A stretch of DNA of 45,692 nucleotides, taken from the NCBI GenBank assembly GCA_905235295.1, contig CAJOLF010000001.1, positions 1 through 45,692 on the forward strand, read 5' to 3'. The DNA is from an uncultured Ruminococcus sp. (GTDB lineage: Bacteria; Bacillota; Clostridia; Oscillospirales; Acutalibacteraceae). This document shows, one piece after another, positions 38,468 to 45,692 of this stretch. Within the stretch, counting starts at the first letter, position 1, and each line of letters begins with the position of its first letter. Position numbers and translations under genes: made by a program. The notes beneath the pieces are model-generated. The model was not told the origin of the DNA, made no database searches, and saw nothing but the letters and a program-made list of their open reading frames with translations.

Positions 38468-39142
38468 TTATTTTACGCCGTATTGCTCGTAATAGGCGTC
38501 AATCGCTTCCTTCAGCTTGTCATCAATAATAACCTTGCCTTTATACTCCTTATTATACAGGTGCTCCACAACCTCTGCCATGGTTACAATGGCGGTTGTT
38601 TTCAGTCCGTATTTTTCCTCAATCTCTGCAAGAGCGCTTTTTTCGCCCTGTCCGCGCTCCATTCTGTCTACGGACACAACAAGACCTACCGGGTTAACCT
38701 TGCCCTGAGCCTTGATTATCGGCAGGGTTTCTTCAATGGATGTTCCCGCGGTTGTGACGTCCTCGATGATAACAACCTTGTCGCCGTCGTTAATCGGGCT
38801 TCCGAGCAGGATTCCCTTGTCTCCGTGATCCTTTATCTCCTTGCGGTTTGAGCAATAGCGGACGTCGGCGCCGTATTTTTCGCTGATTGCGATTGCCGCG
38901 GCTACGGAAAGCGGGATTCCCTTGTACGCGGGTCCGAACAGAACGTCAAAGTCAAGACCGAAGCTGTTATTAATCGCTTCCGCGTAATACGCTCCGAGCC
39001 TCCTGAGCTGAGCGCCGGTTCTGTAAAAGCCTGTATTTACAAAAAACGGCGTTTTGCGGCCGCTTTTGGTTACAAAGTCGCCGAATTTCAAAACCTGACA
39101 ATCCACCATAAATTCAATAAATTCCTTTTTATAACTCTCCAT
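38468..39142 (-). CDS. pyrE: Orotate phosphoribosyltransferase
   Basis: GRKTPFFVNTGFYRTG, FGPAYKGIPLSV, VVIIEDVTTAGTSIEETLPII. Confidence 0.93.
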   Translation of the reverse strand: MESYKKEFIEFMVDCQVLKFGDFVTKSGRKTPFFVNTGFYRTGAQLRRLGAYYAEAINNSFGLDFDVLFGPAYKGIPLSVAAAIAISEKYGADVRYCSNRKEIKDHGDKGILLGSPINDGDKVVIIEDVTTAGTSIEETLPIIKAQGKVNPVGLVVSVDRMERGQGEKSALAEIEEKYGLKTTAIVTMAEVVEHLYNKEYKGKVIIDDKLKEAIDAYYEQYGVK

Positions 39143-39407
39143 TTTAAACCTCCGTAATTTTCAAATATTTGTTTGCATATTTTTACATTTTCAATTCTAC
39201 CACAAGATATTGATTTTGTAAATGAGAATTACACAGATGTAATCAATATACAGTGTTTTCGCCGGTAATTAAAAAGATGAACTTGCCGCGGTTTATACTA
39301 ACACCTAATGAAAAACTGTATGTATGATTAGAAAAATCTTACTACCGCTCCCTGCAAAATATTATGTTTATAACAAAGCTCCGCCCGACAAATCACAAAA
39401 TTTGCCA

Positions 39408-39455
39408 TTGACATTATAGAACAAGTGTTCTATAATAATATCAAACATACGTTTG
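39408..39455 (+). promoter_or_regulatory. Consensus SigA promoter with LexA-type SOS box in the spacer and a second degenerate box downstream
   Basis: TTGACA (39408-39413), N17, TATAAT (39431-39436); AGAACAAGTGTTCT at 39418-39431; CAAACATACGTTTG at 39442-39455. Confidence 0.85.
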
Positions 39456-39469
39456 TTTTGAGGTGTAAA

Positions 39470-39706
39470 ATGAAAAGATATGTCAGCGTCAAGGTAATGT
39501 TTGAAGAAAACGGAAATATTGTTCCCGAAGCCATAACGTGGGATGAGGAGCACTGCTACCCTATCAGCAAAATAATTGATATAAGATGTAAAAAAATTAC
39601 CGCCAAAATTACCGAAATTAAATTCACCTGCGTTATCCTCGGGCAAATCAAGTATTTATATTATGACGAAAAAAGATGGTATGTTATACTGAGAAATGCA
39701 AAATAA
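39470..39706 (+). CDS. Small (78 aa) putative SOS-regulated protein of unknown function
   Basis: MKRYVSVKVMFEENGNIVPEAITWDEEHCYPISKIIDIR...YYDEKRWYVILRNAK; AGGTG RBS; LexA-like operators upstream. Confidence 0.8.
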   Translation: MKRYVSVKVMFEENGNIVPEAITWDEEHCYPISKIIDIRCKKITAKITEIKFTCVILGQIKYLYYDEKRWYVILRNAK

Positions 39707-39864
39707 TACTATTCTTTGATAAAAGACTTTAAAACAGATGTCGATGGAAAATTCCGCATAACAAGGCGGAGGACGCAGGAATCCTGACGGATTCCGAGGA
39801 CAACAACGCAGTTATGCGAAATTTTACACGGCAGATGTTAAAGGATTTTATTAGAGAATAGTAT
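39706..39864. repeat. Full-length family A MITE-like element (159 bp)
   Basis: Long imperfect TIRs starting ATACTATTCT/AGAATAGTAT; inner arms AAAATTCCGCATAAC/GTTATGCGAAATTTT; central hairpin GGAATC ctgacg GATTCC. Confidence 0.75.
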
Positions 39865-39865
39865 A

Positions 39866-39902
39866 AAATCTCCCGCTCGGATTTTTACCCGATGGGAGAT
39901 TT
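39866..39902. terminator. Terminator-like hairpin abutting the MITE-like element
   Basis: AAATCTCCC...GGGAGATTT. Confidence 0.75.
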
Positions 39903-39925
39903 GATTTGTTTTGTTTTGTTTTGTT

Positions 39926-40444
39926 TTAATCAGCGGTGTTTTCTTCGGCGCTCTCGCCAAAATACACCTTGTAATCCTCGTAATTTACCAAAATTGTTTT
40001 TATATATCCGTTTTCACGCGTAAGAGCAAACTCCGTTTGGGTGCCTTCGTCAAAATTCGCGATGATTTTATCATCCTCAACCTCAAACTTACCCGTGTGT
40101 GTTCCGTCCTCGGGTATTCCGGGAGTCATCCAAAACTCAAACGTTCCGTCCTTGTTAAAGCTTAGTCTGCCTTTGTAATTGCTATACATAACGTTGTATA
40201 TCTCGGACAAATCCACCTCGTCATCGCTCGCGTTTTTCGCGCTTACGGGCGTCCAAACATACTTATAAATCTGATTTGCCCTGTCAAGATACTGCGAAAC
40301 CAAAATGCAGGCAACAACAATGCAGGCAATAACAACTGCGGCGATTACCGAGACAACAACGGTTTTAGTTCTTTTTCTTTTTTTAGTCAGCTCCTTTTTC
40401 TGAGCGATAAGCTCGGGAGAGGACTTTTTTGTTTTCTTACTCAT
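39926..40444 (-). CDS. Single-TM protein with extracytoplasmic beta-rich domain (paralogue of next gene)
   Basis: N-terminal charged/TM segment; ...KDGTFEFWM...GKFEVEDDKIIANFDE...VNYEDYKVYFG. Confidence 0.75.
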   Translation of the reverse strand: MSKKTKKSSPELIAQKKELTKKRKRTKTVVVSVIAAVVIACIVVACILVSQYLDRANQIYKYVWTPVSAKNASDDEVDLSEIYNVMYSNYKGRLSFNKDGTFEFWMTPGIPEDGTHTGKFEVEDDKIIANFDEGTQTEFALTRENGYIKTILVNYEDYKVYFGESAEENTAD

Positions 40445-40447
40445 AAC

Positions 40448-41077
40448 TCACCCAAAATAAACGTTATATCCCGCATAGGTGATATAAAAGCTGACAGGAA
40501 CGTTTCCGTCCCAGTCGGTAACTGTAATTTCCATATTTTTATCGTTCGAATAGGTAGCGATAATTTTTTCATTCTGGACAACATATCCGCCGGACATGGC
40601 TTCGTCGGAAGAAACGGAATCCTTAAACGAGCCGTCGCTGTTAAAGGTAATTACGCCTTCGGTGTTGTAACCGCTGCCGAACACCTCCCTGAGCGAGGTA
40701 TTCGCTCCCGTATAGGTATCGACAACCGTGCCGTTCGGAATAAAGGTTGCGTTGAAGTAGGTAATATCCCCGCTTTCCTCTGTGGGAACAATAACCGACG
40801 ACTGAATTTCCTGCTGTGACGACTGATTGGATGAGCCGGAGGCTGTTGAGGAAGCCTGAGCTGTTGTCGTCTGTGCTGTTCCTGCAACAGTCGTCGCCGC
40901 CGCGGACGTTGCGGTCGGAGCGGTGGTTGCCTGCTGATTGTCTTTATTACCGAACGCTCCGTTAAAGTACAAAATCGCGATAACAGCCGCGGCGATTACC
41001 GCAGCCGCCGCAACAGAAATAATTATGATTACCGGAGCCTTGGATTTTTTTGAAGCCGCACTGTGTTTTCCCGCCAT
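40448..41077 (-). CDS. Single-TM protein with Thr/Ser/Ala linker and beta-rich domain
   Basis: ...TFNSDGSFKDSV...GGYVVQNEKIIATYSN...ITYAGYNVYFG. Confidence 0.78.
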   Translation of the reverse strand: MAGKHSAASKKSKAPVIIIISVAAAAVIAAAVIAILYFNGAFGNKDNQQATTAPTATSAAATTVAGTAQTTTAQASSTASGSSNQSSQQEIQSSVIVPTEESGDITYFNATFIPNGTVVDTYTGANTSLREVFGSGYNTEGVITFNSDGSFKDSVSSDEAMSGGYVVQNEKIIATYSNDKNMEITVTDWDGNVPVSFYITYAGYNVYFG

Positions 41078-41079
41078 AA

Positions 41080-42048
41080 TTAACTCTCCTTTTCCTTTTC
41101 AAGCGCCTCTTTTTTTAGCTTTATAAGCGCGCCTCGCTTTATCATTCTTCCGTTAAAATACACAAACTCGTCGGGATCCGCCGACTCGTCGATTTCAAGC
41201 TTTTTGAATTCGTCAAGGCTTTCCCCGGGTATTTTATTTTTATTCTTTTTATCGGCAAGCTCGCTGCGTTTGTCGCTCATTTTTTTATCAATATTCTTGC
41301 TCTGGGAAGCATTGTCGGCAATCATAATGTACATTCTTCTGTAAATTGCCGAATTAATTATAAACGCCGCGACCGAAGGAACAATTAACAGCGCCAACAG
41401 CGCCGTCGCGATTAACAGCGCAATTGTTGAGGCTGAACAGCAAAGGATAACCGACGTGCAAAAAGCAAACAGTAAAAACAAGCCGAATACAGCGATAAGA
41501 TTGTGATTTAGCTCGCCGAAGCTCATCAAAAAGCTGTTTTTGTAGATGTCCTTCATTGGAATGTCAAACGTGACCGTCATTGACGGAATGTAGAAAAACA
41601 TAAACATAAAGAACAAAGCTATTATTATACTTATTGCCAAAAGTACAAAAAATATCCAGCTTTGCTTGCCTAAATTCGCGTAAAGAGAGATTGACCAGTA
41701 GCTGAAAAATACCGCTAAGTATGCCACAACTCCGTGAACTAAAAATCTGAGAAAATTACCCTTGAACGCAGCGACAAAGTTTTTGAAAACATCAATGTCC
41801 TCTGTTCCCTGCGAAATATGTATGGAAACCTGAACCACACCCGAATAAAACGGAAACAGCGGAATAATAGTCAACAGATTTATAAATGTTGAGTTAATTC
41901 CCGTCAGCGTATTTATTGAATAAAAAACAGCGAAAAATACCGCGAACGGAACCGCGAAAATAAGGTTAGTCAGCAGAAGCTTTGGAAAACCGTGAAATAA
42001 GTTGCCGAAAACCTTAGCAAGAGGAAAGGTAGTGTTTCTTGACGCCAT
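41080..42048 (-). CDS. DUF624/YesL-like integral membrane protein
   Basis: Multiple TM segments; N-terminal layout resembles DUF624; assignment tentative. Confidence 0.6.
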   Translation of the reverse strand: MASRNTTFPLAKVFGNLFHGFPKLLLTNLIFAVPFAVFFAVFYSINTLTGINSTFINLLTIIPLFPFYSGVVQVSIHISQGTEDIDVFKNFVAAFKGNFLRFLVHGVVAYLAVFFSYWSISLYANLGKQSWIFFVLLAISIIIALFFMFMFFYIPSMTVTFDIPMKDIYKNSFLMSFGELNHNLIAVFGLFLLFAFCTSVILCCSASTIALLIATALLALLIVPSVAAFIINSAIYRRMYIMIADNASQSKNIDKKMSDKRSELADKKNKNKIPGESLDEFKKLEIDESADPDEFVYFNGRMIKRGALIKLKKEALEKEKES

Positions 42049-42086
42049 ATCGTCCTCCGTAATTTTAAAAATCCTTTATCTGCAAA

Positions 42087-42758
42087 TCAAAAATTAAACG
42101 CGCCCGCGAAAAGCGACCACAGCAGAGTATCGAGCAGCGAAGCCGCAAAGGTGATAATCAGGGCGGTTAAAAGCCTGGAGCTGAGTTTAACAAGTCCGTC
42201 GCGAGGCGGATTCTGCGGCGGATTTTTGCTGACCGCAAGCAAAAACATCTCTTTGGAAAAGTTAAACGCAGAGGTTGAGAAAACTGCAAGGGCAACGCAA
42301 AACAAAAATGTTCCCGGCAAAAGCACAAGCAAGTAAAACCCTACTCCGCCGAGCCCGTGAGAAATAAACAGGTACGCCGAGGTGATTCCTATTCCAAAGC
42401 CCTTGAACATAACGGCAAACAGCTCAAACGGCAGCCCCCACGGAGCGGTGCCGAAAAGATAAACGCTGATTAAAAATATAAAATCCGACGCAAAGCAGGC
42501 ACAAAACGTGCCCAAGGCGCTTTGACTGAGCCTTGCATCAAGGTTGGTCGTAAACAAAAAGTCAAGCGAATTAAGGGTTTGCGCTTCTGCGGATTTTGCG
42601 TAAAGTGCGCCGAGAACCATTCCAAGCAAAATCAGAAGAACAAAAACCAGCGTTACTCCGTATCGCTTAAAAATATACGAGAAATCGGGCAGCCGGAATT
42701 TTTTGAAGCTCCTGTTTGTCCGTTTGGGTCTGCTGAGTGAAAATACAATTCCTTTCAT
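42087..42758 (-). CDS. SpoIIM-like (stage II sporulation protein M family) membrane protein
   Basis: FKGFGIGITSAYLFISHGLGGVGFYLLVLLPGTFLF and overall TM pattern. Confidence 0.72.
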   Translation of the reverse strand: MKGIVFSLSRPKRTNRSFKKFRLPDFSYIFKRYGVTLVFVLLILLGMVLGALYAKSAEAQTLNSLDFLFTTNLDARLSQSALGTFCACFASDFIFLISVYLFGTAPWGLPFELFAVMFKGFGIGITSAYLFISHGLGGVGFYLLVLLPGTFLFCVALAVFSTSAFNFSKEMFLLAVSKNPPQNPPRDGLVKLSSRLLTALIITFAASLLDTLLWSLFAGAFNF

Positions 42759-42762
42759 AAAA

Positions 42763-42807
42763 CATTCCTCTCTTTAACAGTTTGTCCGTTAAAGTATATT
42801 AGGAATG
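42763..42807 (-). promoter_or_regulatory. Hairpin that may sequester the RBS of the SpoIIM-like gene
   Basis: Nested arms CATTCCT...AGGAATG and CTTTAAC...GTTAAAG overlapping GAGAGG. Confidence 0.5.
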
Positions 42808-42818
42808 ATTTACAAATA

Positions 42819-43616
42819 TTACTTTCCGAGTTCTTCCGCACGTTTTGTGCACGCCTGCATAGCTTCTTTTATTGCTTCGGCAAAGCCGCGCTCGTTTAGC
42901 TTATTAAGGGCTTCAATCGTCGTGCCGCCCTTTGAGCTGACCTTTTGTATCAGCGTTTCGGGAGAATCTCCGCTTTCGCGCAGCATTGCCGCAGAGCCTT
43001 CAAGCGTAGCGCAAATCAGGTTCATCGCCTTGTCGTATTCAATGCCTACGCTTACGGCGTAATCCGCCATAGCCTTTGCGAACAGATAAATGTACGCAGG
43101 GCTGCTTCCGTTAACGGCGATAATTTCGTTCATGTGCTCCTCGGTGATATACTCGCAAACGCCGCTGCCCGCGAACATATCGTAAACAATTTGCCTGTCC
43201 TCGTTGCTGATGTTTTCGGACGGACAAAGCGCGCTCGCGCCTTTTTTGAGCAGCAAGGGAGTGTTTGGCATAACCCTGACGACAGGGCAATCGCACTCAA
43301 GAGCCTTTTGAACATAGCCGATGGAAATTCCAGCGGCGATTGACACAAAGGTTTTGCCGGTATTAACAACGCCTTTGAGCGAATCAAGCACCTCGGGATA
43401 ATTCTGAGGCTTCACCGCCAAGACTATAATATCGCTTTTATTGACAATTTCTTCCGATGAACCGAGAGCGTTTACGCCCAAAGCGGCGATTTCGCTTAGC
43501 TTTTCATTGCTGACATCATACGCGTTAATAAAACAGGCGTTGCCGTTTTGAGCAATCAAGCCCTTAATGATTGCGGTAGCCATATTTCCCGCGCCGATGA
43601 ATCCGATTTTCTTCAT
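42819..43616 (-). CDS. proC: Pyrroline-5-carboxylate reductase
   Basis: KIGFIGAGNMATAIIKGL, VLAVKPQNYPEVL, VVRVMPNTPLLLKKGASAL, KGGTTIEAL. Confidence 0.95.
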   Translation of the reverse strand: MKKIGFIGAGNMATAIIKGLIAQNGNACFINAYDVSNEKLSEIAALGVNALGSSEEIVNKSDIIVLAVKPQNYPEVLDSLKGVVNTGKTFVSIAAGISIGYVQKALECDCPVVRVMPNTPLLLKKGASALCPSENISNEDRQIVYDMFAGSGVCEYITEEHMNEIIAVNGSSPAYIYLFAKAMADYAVSVGIEYDKAMNLICATLEGSAAMLRESGDSPETLIQKVSSKGGTTIEALNKLNERGFAEAIKEAMQACTKRAEELGK

Positions 43617-43722
43617 TTATATTCCTTCCTAATACCGCAATAATGGAATAGCGCGATAACGCTATTCCAAAATGCGTAAATTATTACCGCAAGGCTTTCG
43701 CCGCAAAATAAGCGGCATAGCC

Positions 43723-45692
43723 TTAGCTGATAGAGAATCCGCCGTTGACCTGGCAGGTAAACCTAAAGTGCTTTTTGTTGTACTGCCCGTCGCGGGTGTA
43801 ATCTCCGTAGAAGAAGATTTCTCCCTCGTCAATTCTTCTGTAAAGCAGTCCCCAGTAGCAAGAGCCTGCGGCGTGATGATACTGGAAGAACTGGTTGATA
43901 AAGCTTTGAGTGTTGACGTTCTTTAAGTCCCTTGTTCCGCCTGAAGCGGTGGCGTAGTCGGAATAAATATAACCGACTGTGCCGTTTGAAAGCTTAATTT
44001 TGTACCAGTGGGAGCTGTAGAGCACTCCGTCCACAAATGTGAATTGGGTGTTCTGCGCCATTAAAGTGACAACCGAATAATTAGTGCCCGGACCGCTCCT
44101 GAGATTTACCGAGCTGTCGTTGACAAATCCCGAACCGCCCGCCTTGACTGTTCCCGCCGAGCCTGTGTTGAGCAATACCGACTGCAATGTCGAGTCGTTA
44201 TATATTGCATAAGAGCCGACGTTGTAGGCGAAGCATACAAGCGCGTCAAACTGGCGCTGGTTGAATTTGATGCTGTTGCCTGTCAGAAAAGCGTTTGTTC
44301 TGGTGGTATAACCGCCCGAGTTTACTGTTTGGCAAAGATAAGCGTAAGCCTCGTAAAGATTTAGGTTATTGTAGAACATCTCGTTAGTGGTAACGACCTT
44401 GCCGTAACCGAGAGTCGGGTCTGATGTGATTGAATCCGCCGTAACGGTAGGCAAAAAGCCCTCGTAGTCAGAGATTAGGTTGATAATTTGGTCGCTCGCT
44501 CTGCGCTCTCCCAAAACGGTGGTCGTTGTATCTGTGGAATTGGTAACAAATACCTCTCCCTCGCCGCTTATATTTGTAGTGGCGTATGTTGACGACGTAC
44601 CGATTTTTGAATAAGCTTTTATCGTCCACTTGCCCGAGATACCGAGGGAATGACTTCCTGACCAAACCAATGTGTTGTCAACTTTTTGCTTGCTTGTGGC
44701 GGCAACCTTGTAAGAGGTTGAGCCGTTGGAAACCATAAAGTATACATCAGTTTTATCAAGGTCGGTAATCGCCCTGAAAGTTACGTTTGAGTTCTTAGGA
44801 GCGGAGTTTGGAGTAGCATATACAAAACGGATGTTTTCCTTGGCGTCTACCTTGATAAGACAGGTTGACGAACCGTAGGAGGTATATGCCGAAATGGTTA
44901 CATAACCTGTCGCCTTTGTGTCAACAACGCCGTTCTTGACGGTAGCTATGCTTGTATTTGAAGAGTACCATTTTACTCCGCTTGTGCTGGATTTGAGCAA
45001 AATTGATTTTCCGCACGGAATACTCGATACGTTCTTGGTGGAAATATTTACACTTGAATTTGTTTTTACGTATACCTGACATTTTGCCGAACTGCTGCCC
45101 GACTTTGCGGTAATAACGCAACTGCCTGCCGCCTTTGCCGTGACTACGCCTCTGCTGTCAACCGTAGCTACATTTGTGTTGGAGCTCGACCATGTTGCAG
45201 AGCTTACATTATAGGCGGTAATCGCAAGCTGAGTACCCGTGTAAATTGTGTTACTTGTGTTGGAAAGCTTGATTGATGCAGGCGGATCGGTTACCTGAAC
45301 AAGGCAGGTTGCCGAACCTGTGCTTGTATAGGCGGAAATAGTTGCGTAGCCCTTGCCGACCGCCTTTACAACACCGCCTGAAACGGTAACTACCTTTGGA
45401 TTGCAGGTGTACCACTTTACTCCTGCGGTTGTTGAAGTAAGTGTAAACGAATTGCCGAGGTACGCAAGCGCCGAGATCTTTGAAATATTTACGGCTGTGC
45501 CATCCTTAACATAAACATTGCAGGTTCCCGTTCTGTTGTCAGACTTCGCAGTAATAACACAATTTCCCGCCGCCTTAGCGGTGACAACGCCTTTGCTGTC
45601 TACAGTAGCAACATTTGTATTCGAGCTTGACCATGTTACCGAGCTGACATCATAGGCGGTAATAGCGAGCTGAGTGCCCTTGTAGATTGTAT
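43723..45692 (-). CDS. Multidomain secreted/surface protein: tandem Ig-like (BIG2-type) repeats, GH24-type lysozyme with SH3b insertion; 5' end beyond window
   Basis: ORF track starts at an internal TTG (45000), but the frame stays open to 45692 with no stop; DYEGF...TLGYGK, CFAYNVGSYAI, VNLRSGPGTNYSVV, AGSCYWGLLYRRIDEGEIFFYGDY. Confidence 0.88.
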   Translation of the reverse strand, partial: TIYKGTQLAITAYDVSSVTWSSSNTNVATVDSKGVVTAKAAGNCVITAKSDNRTGTCNVYVKDGTAVNISKISALAYLGNSFTLTSTTAGVKWYTCNPKVVTVSGGVVKAVGKGYATISAYTSTGSATCLVQVTDPPASIKLSNTSNTIYTGTQLAITAYNVSSATWSSSNTNVATVDSRGVVTAKAAGSCVITAKSGSSSAKCQVYVKTNSSVNISTKNVSSIPCGKSILLKSSTSGVKWYSSNTSIATVKNGVVDTKATGYVTISAYTSYGSSTCLIKVDAKENIRFVYATPNSAPKNSNVTFRAITDLDKTDVYFMVSNGSTSYKVAATSKQKVDNTLVWSGSHSLGISGKWTIKAYSKIGTSSTYATTNISGEGEVFVTNSTDTTTTVLGERRASDQIINLISDYEGFLPTVTADSITSDPTLGYGKVVTTNEMFYNNLNLYEAYAYLCQTVNSGGYTTRTNAFLTGNSIKFNQRQFDALVCFAYNVGSYAIYNDSTLQSVLLNTGSAGTVKAGGSGFVNDSSVNLRSGPGTNYSVVTLMAQNTQFTFVDGVLYSSHWYKIKLSNGTVGYIYSDYATASGGTRDLKNVNTQSFINQFFQYHHAAGSCYWGLLYRRIDEGEIFFYGDYTRDGQYNKKHFRFTCQVNGGFSIS
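44860..45692 (-). repeat. Tandem repeat of about 444 bp (two Ig-like domains per unit)
   Basis: acatttgtgttggagctcgaccatgttgcagagcttacattataggcggtaat (about 45168) recurs at about 45610; other matching blocks about 444 bp apart. Confidence 0.75.

Noticed and set aside
39368-39646. 92-aa minus-strand ORF
   Set aside because: Antisense to the SOS-type small gene and crosses its promoter; the plus-strand gene has the promoter, RBS and family-like sequence.
44860-45692. Regular repeats considered as a CRISPR array
   Set aside because: Repeats are in-frame protein-domain repeats of about 444 bp with no short repeat/spacer pattern.
43723-45692. Lysozyme considered as a prophage endolysin
   Set aside because: No holin, structural or integrase genes nearby; the tandem Ig-like domains point to a secreted or surface protein.
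1-45692. Search for defence systems, toxin-antitoxin modules, integrases, tRNA clusters
   Set aside because: No convincing motifs for any of these were seen.

Overview
This 45.7 kb window looks like chromosomal sequence from a spore-forming, gut-type clostridium (Ruminococcaceae-like; the taxon is inferred from gene content). Most of it is ordinary housekeeping DNA: a SCIFF RiPP precursor and its radical-SAM maturase, an Orn/Lys/Arg decarboxylase, prfC, hemW, nadE, a COG0523 GTPase, thrH, rnpB (minus strand), a malic enzyme, cca, a P-type ATPase, spoIVB-spo0A, a purE-F-M-N-(PurO-type IMP cyclohydrolase)-AICARFT-purD operon, SPFH/NfeD, secG, a type II topoisomerase pair, uvrB, radC, pyrE, a membrane-protein cluster, proC, and a large Ig-like/lysozyme protein cut by the window end. 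The most interesting signals are mainly non-coding. (1) The malic-enzyme gene, with its own promoter and terminator, is enclosed by 57-bp inverted repeats (55/57 identical). Their ends match a 159-bp MITE-like palindromic element near 39.7 kb, and solo ends occur elsewhere. (2) A second, 124-bp MITE-like element lies between radC and pyrE. (3) A 78-aa protein gene has a perfect-consensus promoter whose spacer contains a LexA-type SOS box. (4) An alpha/beta hydrolase has lost its nucleophile (GDSAGG to GDAAGG). (5) A GH24-type lysozyme appears to have an SH3 domain inserted inside its catalytic fold. (6) There are several leader, operator and 3'-UTR palindromes. No database searches were possible, so family names rest on motif recognition.
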